Source: DATBIO01 sp036556965 (GTDB lineage: Bacteria > Acidobacteriota > Vicinamibacteria > Fen-336). Taken from it: a stretch of 18,910 nt of DNA. Each line of letters begins with the position of its first letter. The first letter of the stretch is position 1. The stretch is from contig DATBIO010000127.1 in NCBI GenBank assembly GCA_036556965.1, forward strand, positions 1 to 18,910. Direction: 5' to 3'. The notes below the pieces were generated by a model, which searched no databases, was not told the origin of the DNA, and saw nothing but the letters and a program-made list of their open reading frames with translations. This document shows positions 15,775 to 18,910 of this stretch, piece by piece. The position numbers and the translations under genes were made by a program.

Positions 15775-17080
15775 TCGCCGGCTCCTCGCCGGGCGCCCGC
15801 CCGCGGCGGCTCCGCCACCAGAAGGCCAGGGCGGCGGCGGCCACCAGACCCAGCCACACCTCCAGGCGCGTGCCCGCGCGCAGCCCGTTGTAGAGCATCC
15901 AGGCGGCGGAGAGCACGTAGAGCGCGGCCGCCCCGCGCGCGGTGGCGGAGGGCCGCAACCCGCGCGTGCGCGGGACGACGAAGAGGGCCAGGGCCACCAG
16001 CGCGGCGAAGAGGGTGAGGATGGCGCCGAGGTTGGAGAGCGTCTGCTGCAGGCGCTGGGTGAGGAGCAGGACCAGGGCGAGCGCCCCCTGCAGGATCACG
16101 GAGGCCACGGGCACGTCCCGGCGGCGGCGGGCCAGACCCCGCGGCAGGAACCCGTCCTCGGCCATGGCCGCGTACACGCGCGGGCCCACGAAGAGCATGG
16201 CGCTCATCGACGAGACGAAGGCGACGATGGCCAGCACCGACATCGCGCGGCCGCCGGCCTCTCCCAGCACGTCCGTCATGACCAGGTGCCCGAGGGTCAC
16301 GCGCGTGCTCTCGTAGGCGAAGACGGCGGCGGCGCGCTCGGGCGTCAGGCTGGCCACGAACACCCAGTTGACGGCGAGGTAGAGCGCGGCCACCACCACG
16401 CAGCCCAGGACCATGGCCCGCGGCACGTCGCGCCGCGGCTCCGCGAACTCTTCCGCGGCGTACACGGCGGCGTTCCAGCCGCTGAAGGCGAAGGCCACGA
16501 AGAACAGGCTCCCCAGGAAGACGGACACCGGCTCCTCCGCGGGGCGGGGCGGCGACCACGACGGCCAGCTCCCGCGCACGTGGGCCAGGCCAACCAGGGC
16601 GAACCCCGCCACCAGGGCCGTCTTGACCGCCACCAGGCCGTCCTGCACGCGGCGCGACGGGGTGAACCCGGCGGCGTGCGCCGCGGTCAGGACCACGATG
16701 AGGACGGCACCGGTGAGGGAGGGGGGCAGGGCCAGGCCCAGGGTGTTGGCGAAGTGCCCGGCGGCGGCCGCGCACACGGCGATGGGAGCCGAGAAGCCCA
16801 CGAGGAGGGAGGCCCAGCCCGCCAGGTAGCCGAGCCCGGGATGGAGGAGCTCGCTCAGGTACCGGTATTCGCCGCCGGAACGCGGGACGAGGCGCGCCAC
16901 CTCGCCGTAGGCCACCACGCCGCACAGGGCGATGGCGGTGCCCGCCAGCCAGGCGAGCATGATGGCCAGGGCGCCCATCTGCTGGGCCATGAACCCGCTG
17001 GAGAGGAACACGCCGGCGCCGATCATGTTCGCCACCACCAGGCCCGTCCCCGACCAGACCCCCAGGCCACGGCCGCTCAT
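15764..17080 (-). CDS. APC-superfamily amino acid permease
   Basis: A 438-residue polytopic protein with about 12 hydrophobic segments. The N terminus GTGLVVANMIGAGVFLSSG carries the IGAGIF-type substrate-binding motif of the amino acid-polyamine-organocation superfamily; YGEVARLVPRSGGEYRYLSEL and the SGWNAAVYAAEEFAEPRRDVPRA region match the family further on. It probably imports or exchanges an amino acid across the inner membrane; the substrate cannot be told. ATG 17080 has GAGGGG 7 bases upstream and lies 11 bases after the preceding gene, so it belongs to the same operon. The open frame continues upstream, but that part is the preceding gene read in another frame. The C-terminal tail is Arg-rich. 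Confidence 0.92.
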   Translation of the reverse strand: MSGRGLGVWSGTGLVVANMIGAGVFLSSGFMAQQMGALAIMLAWLAGTAIALCGVVAYGEVARLVPRSGGEYRYLSELLHPGLGYLAGWASLLVGFSAPIAVCAAAAGHFANTLGLALPPSLTGAVLIVVLTAAHAAGFTPSRRVQDGLVAVKTALVAGFALVGLAHVRGSWPSWSPPRPAEEPVSVFLGSLFFVAFAFSGWNAAVYAAEEFAEPRRDVPRAMVLGCVVVAALYLAVNWVFVASLTPERAAAVFAYESTRVTLGHLVMTDVLGEAGGRAMSVLAIVAFVSSMSAMLFVGPRVYAAMAEDGFLPRGLARRRRDVPVASVILQGALALVLLLTQRLQQTLSNLGAILTLFAALVALALFVVPRTRGLRPSATARGAAALYVLSAAWMLYNGLRAGTRLEVWLGLVAAAALAFWWRSRRGRAPGEEPAIRP

Positions 17081-17091
17081 GGGCGCACCCC

Positions 17092-18276
17092 TCACATCCA
17101 GGCCGGGTGACGCAGCGCGTACACGCCGCAGGCGAGGTGGAGGGCCAGGGAGAGGCCGCAGGCAGCCATGCGCGCCGCGTTCCGGGGCCGGGGCGCGCCC
17201 GCCTGGCGGAGCACGAAGCGGGCGCTGGCCGCGAAGAGCAGGAAGAGCATCACCTGGGCCGACCACAAGAGGTTGCCGTGCGTCGCGCGGTTGCCCGACT
17301 CCGCGAGCAGGCTGGCCAGGGCGAGGCCGGCGGCAAAGCCGGCCCAGGCCAGGACGAGCACGGCGTCCCGGCGCGCCGCGCGCGCGAACACCGCGGCCAC
17401 GGTGAGGGGGAAGACGGCGGAAAGGACGACGCGCGCGGGCGACGCGCCGAAGTCCGCGAGGACGCGGAGGGGCGCCCACACCAGGGCCGCCTCGCCGCGC
17501 GCGTAGGCGAACAGGCCCTGCGCGGCCAGGGCGAGGCCCAGGGGCAGGAAGGCCCCCCCCACCAGGGCGCGCGCGTCCACCGCCTGCCCGCGCGCCGCGC
17601 GCCAGGCCCACGCCGCGGCCAGCGCGGGGAGCAGCGGCAGCGCGTACGACGGCTTGGCCAGCGCGCCGGCCACGGCCAGCGCGGCCATGCCCGCCACCCC
17701 CCAGCCCGAGGCGGAGGTGCCCATCACCGCGCGCGCGGCGAGGACGGCGTGGGCGAAGGCCAGCGGCCGCAGCACCAGCAGCGTCGGGTTGTGCAGGGCG
17801 TTGACGGCAAGGTAGCCGCGATAGAGGTTGTGCGCGGACCAGGAGGCGAAGCTGACGGGCGCCGCCACGAGGAGGAGCGCGGCCGTGAGCGCCCCCCAGG
17901 CGGGGGCGGCCCGCCCGGGCGGCAGCGCGCGCTCGAGGACCCAGGCCAGCAGGAGCAGGAGCGCGAGCTGGAAGACGAGGGCCACGCGGGTGCCCAGGCG
18001 GACCCAGTCCGTCCGCCCGGTGAGGCGGGACAGGGCCAGCAGCATGGCCTGATAGAGGGGATGCGGAGTCTCGAAGCGTCCGCTCTCCAGCGTGCGGCCG
18101 GTGCTCTCGCCGTGCCACTCGAAGTCCTTGTACGGTCCCCTGGCCGCGCCCCGCAGCGCCGGCGAGAGGACGGACGCCATCACCGCCGCCGCCGCGCCCC
18201 AGGCGAGGAGCCGCCAGGGCCAGGCGGCGCGCCCCGGCGCCCAGGTCCAGCCGCTCGCACGGGCCTCCGCGACCAC
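17092..18276 (-). CDS. Multi-pass membrane protein, GT-C glycosyltransferase-like
   Basis: A 394-residue hydrophobic protein with roughly 9 to 11 membrane segments. I do not recognise a named family with certainty. A first helix (about 20-40) is followed by a periplasmic-type loop containing YKDFEWHGES (49-58) and ETPHPLYQAMLLALS (69-83). An acidic residue in the first outer loop followed by a HPLY-like segment is typical of GT-C glycosyltransferases that use polyprenyl-phosphate sugars, so a sugar transferase acting on the cell surface is possible. No tight motif confirms it. The start is GTG 18276, 14 bases after the methyltransferase stop, with only a weak ribosome site; a later start is possible. 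It lies 11 bases before the permease gene. Confidence 0.7.
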   Translation of the reverse strand: MVAEARASGWTWAPGRAAWPWRLLAWGAAAAVMASVLSPALRGAARGPYKDFEWHGESTGRTLESGRFETPHPLYQAMLLALSRLTGRTDWVRLGTRVALVFQLALLLLLAWVLERALPPGRAAPAWGALTAALLLVAAPVSFASWSAHNLYRGYLAVNALHNPTLLVLRPLAFAHAVLAARAVMGTSASGWGVAGMAALAVAGALAKPSYALPLLPALAAAWAWRAARGQAVDARALVGGAFLPLGLALAAQGLFAYARGEAALVWAPLRVLADFGASPARVVLSAVFPLTVAAVFARAARRDAVLVLAWAGFAAGLALASLLAESGNRATHGNLLWSAQVMLFLLFAASARFVLRQAGAPRPRNAARMAACGLSLALHLACGVYALRHPAWM

Positions 18277-18290
18277 GCCGCGCGTCTGAC

Positions 18291-18899
18291 CTAGAGCCTG
18301 ACGGCCACGGCGACGCCGTCGCGCGTGGGGTCGACGACGGCGCGGAAGCCGCGGTGCGCGAAGAGCCGGCGCGTGAACTCGCGCACGCCCCGCGTGGCGG
18401 GGCTGCCGTCGTCCGCCCCCTCCAGCACGCGGCCGGACCAGAGCACGTTGTCGGTGATGAACAGCCCCCCGGGCCGCAGGTGCGCGTGGGCCAGGTCCAC
18501 GGTGTCCGGGTACCCGTCCTTGTCGATGTCGTTGTAGACGATGTCCCAGGTGCCGCCCACGCGGCGGAGCGCGGCGGTGGCCTCCTCGCGGTGGTAGGTG
18601 ACCCGGTCCCAGACCCCGGCCCGGACCAGGAAGCCCTGGGCCAGGCGGATGTTGTCCTCGTCCAGCTCCGTGCAGTGGACGACACCGCCCTCGCCCACCG
18701 CCCGCGCGAAATGCAAGGCCGAGTACCCGTAGCCCGAGCCCAGCTCGAAGACGCGCTTGGCGCCGATGGCGCGCGTGAGCAGTTCGAGGTGGCGGCCCAC
18801 GAGCGGCCCCACGATCGGGAAGCGCCGCTCCTGGGCCAGCGCCTCCATCTCGCTCCGGACCGGATCGCCGTCGTCGTAGAGGCGGCGCAGGTACTCCAT
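18291..18899 (-). CDS. SAM-dependent O-methyltransferase (catechol/caffeoyl-CoA type)
   Basis: A 202-residue protein of the class I methyltransferase family 3, which methylates hydroxyl groups of small phenolic or similar substrates using SAM. Motif I is VFELGSGYGYSALHFA (50-65). The acidic residue TELDED (77-82) should bind the SAM ribose. DIVYNDIDKDGYPD (119-132) and LRPGGLFITDNVLWSGRV (141-158) match the metal-binding Asp and DNxLW region of the family. The N-terminal cap helices (RSEMEALAQERRFPIVGP) are usual. ATG 18899 is near the window edge, so upstream context is not visible. It heads the three-gene group with the membrane protein and permease; the substrate is unknown. Confidence 0.92.
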   Translation of the reverse strand: MEYLRRLYDDGDPVRSEMEALAQERRFPIVGPLVGRHLELLTRAIGAKRVFELGSGYGYSALHFARAVGEGGVVHCTELDEDNIRLAQGFLVRAGVWDRVTYHREEATAALRRVGGTWDIVYNDIDKDGYPDTVDLAHAHLRPGGLFITDNVLWSGRVLEGADDGSPATRGVREFTRRLFAHRGFRAVVDPTRDGVAVAVRL

Positions 18900-18910
18900 G
18901 ATGCGGGGAT

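Noticed and set aside
15764..18685. Single 973-codon protein with a permease C terminus
   Set aside because: The upstream part is an out-of-frame reading of the methyltransferase and membrane protein genes; the permease family N terminus starts exactly at ATG 17080 with GAGGGG before it.

Overview
The window is a gene-dense, very GC-rich (roughly three quarters G+C by eye) bacterial segment. It has frequent GTG starts and stop/start overlaps at nearly every gene junction. Nothing in it fixes the taxon. Domain architectures (AroD-AroE fusion, TrpC-TrpF fusion, HisI-HisE fusion, short HisG plus HisZ, a long Bacillus-type ThiF-like protein) suit a high-GC environmental lineage such as Acidobacteriota or a deltaproteobacterium-like or Rokubacteria-like group, but that placement is a guess.

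Bases 1-14404 (minus strand, read from 14404 down to 1) form one large amino-acid biosynthesis supraoperon: promoter, leader peptide, attenuator, aroDE, a thiF-like gene, hisZ, hisG, hisD, hisC, hisB, hisH, hisA, hisF, hisIE, trpE, trpG, trpD and trpCF (cut by the window edge). It holds a full set of histidine-specific steps from PRPP to histidinol oxidation, except that no separate histidinol-phosphate phosphatase is visible. It also holds the tryptophan branch from chorismate to at least the TrpC/TrpF steps, plus two shikimate-pathway steps that feed chorismate. PRPP is used by both HisG and TrpD. trpB and trpA are not in the window and may lie beyond base 1.

The most interesting part is the roughly 240-base control region in front of aroDE (about 14182-14404). 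A consensus-like promoter (TTGACA, 18 bases, TAGAAT) lies so close to an ATG that the mRNA would be leaderless or nearly so. The ATG opens a 25-codon ORF that ends with one Trp codon, Arg-Pro-Ile, four consecutive His codons, Ala and stop. Downstream are mutually exclusive pairings and a textbook intrinsic terminator (11-bp perfect stem, 4-base loop, T tract). One pairing is a perfect 10-bp match between the Arg-Pro-Ile codons of the leader and the ribosome binding site of aroDE. The terminator lies inside the first codons of aroDE if its best start is used. This looks like a His-codon (possibly His plus Trp) attenuator governing a combined aro-his-trp operon.

Bases 14533-15774 (plus strand) carry a divergent pair: an HtpX-type membrane zinc protease and an OsmC-family protein whose ATG directly follows the htpX stop.

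Bases 15764-18899 (minus strand) carry a second short operon: an SAM-dependent O-methyltransferase, a multi-pass membrane protein resembling GT-C glycosyltransferases, and an APC-superfamily amino-acid permease. The permease 3' end overlaps the osmC-like 3' end tail to tail. I saw no tRNA, rRNA, CRISPR array, insertion sequence or phage gene.
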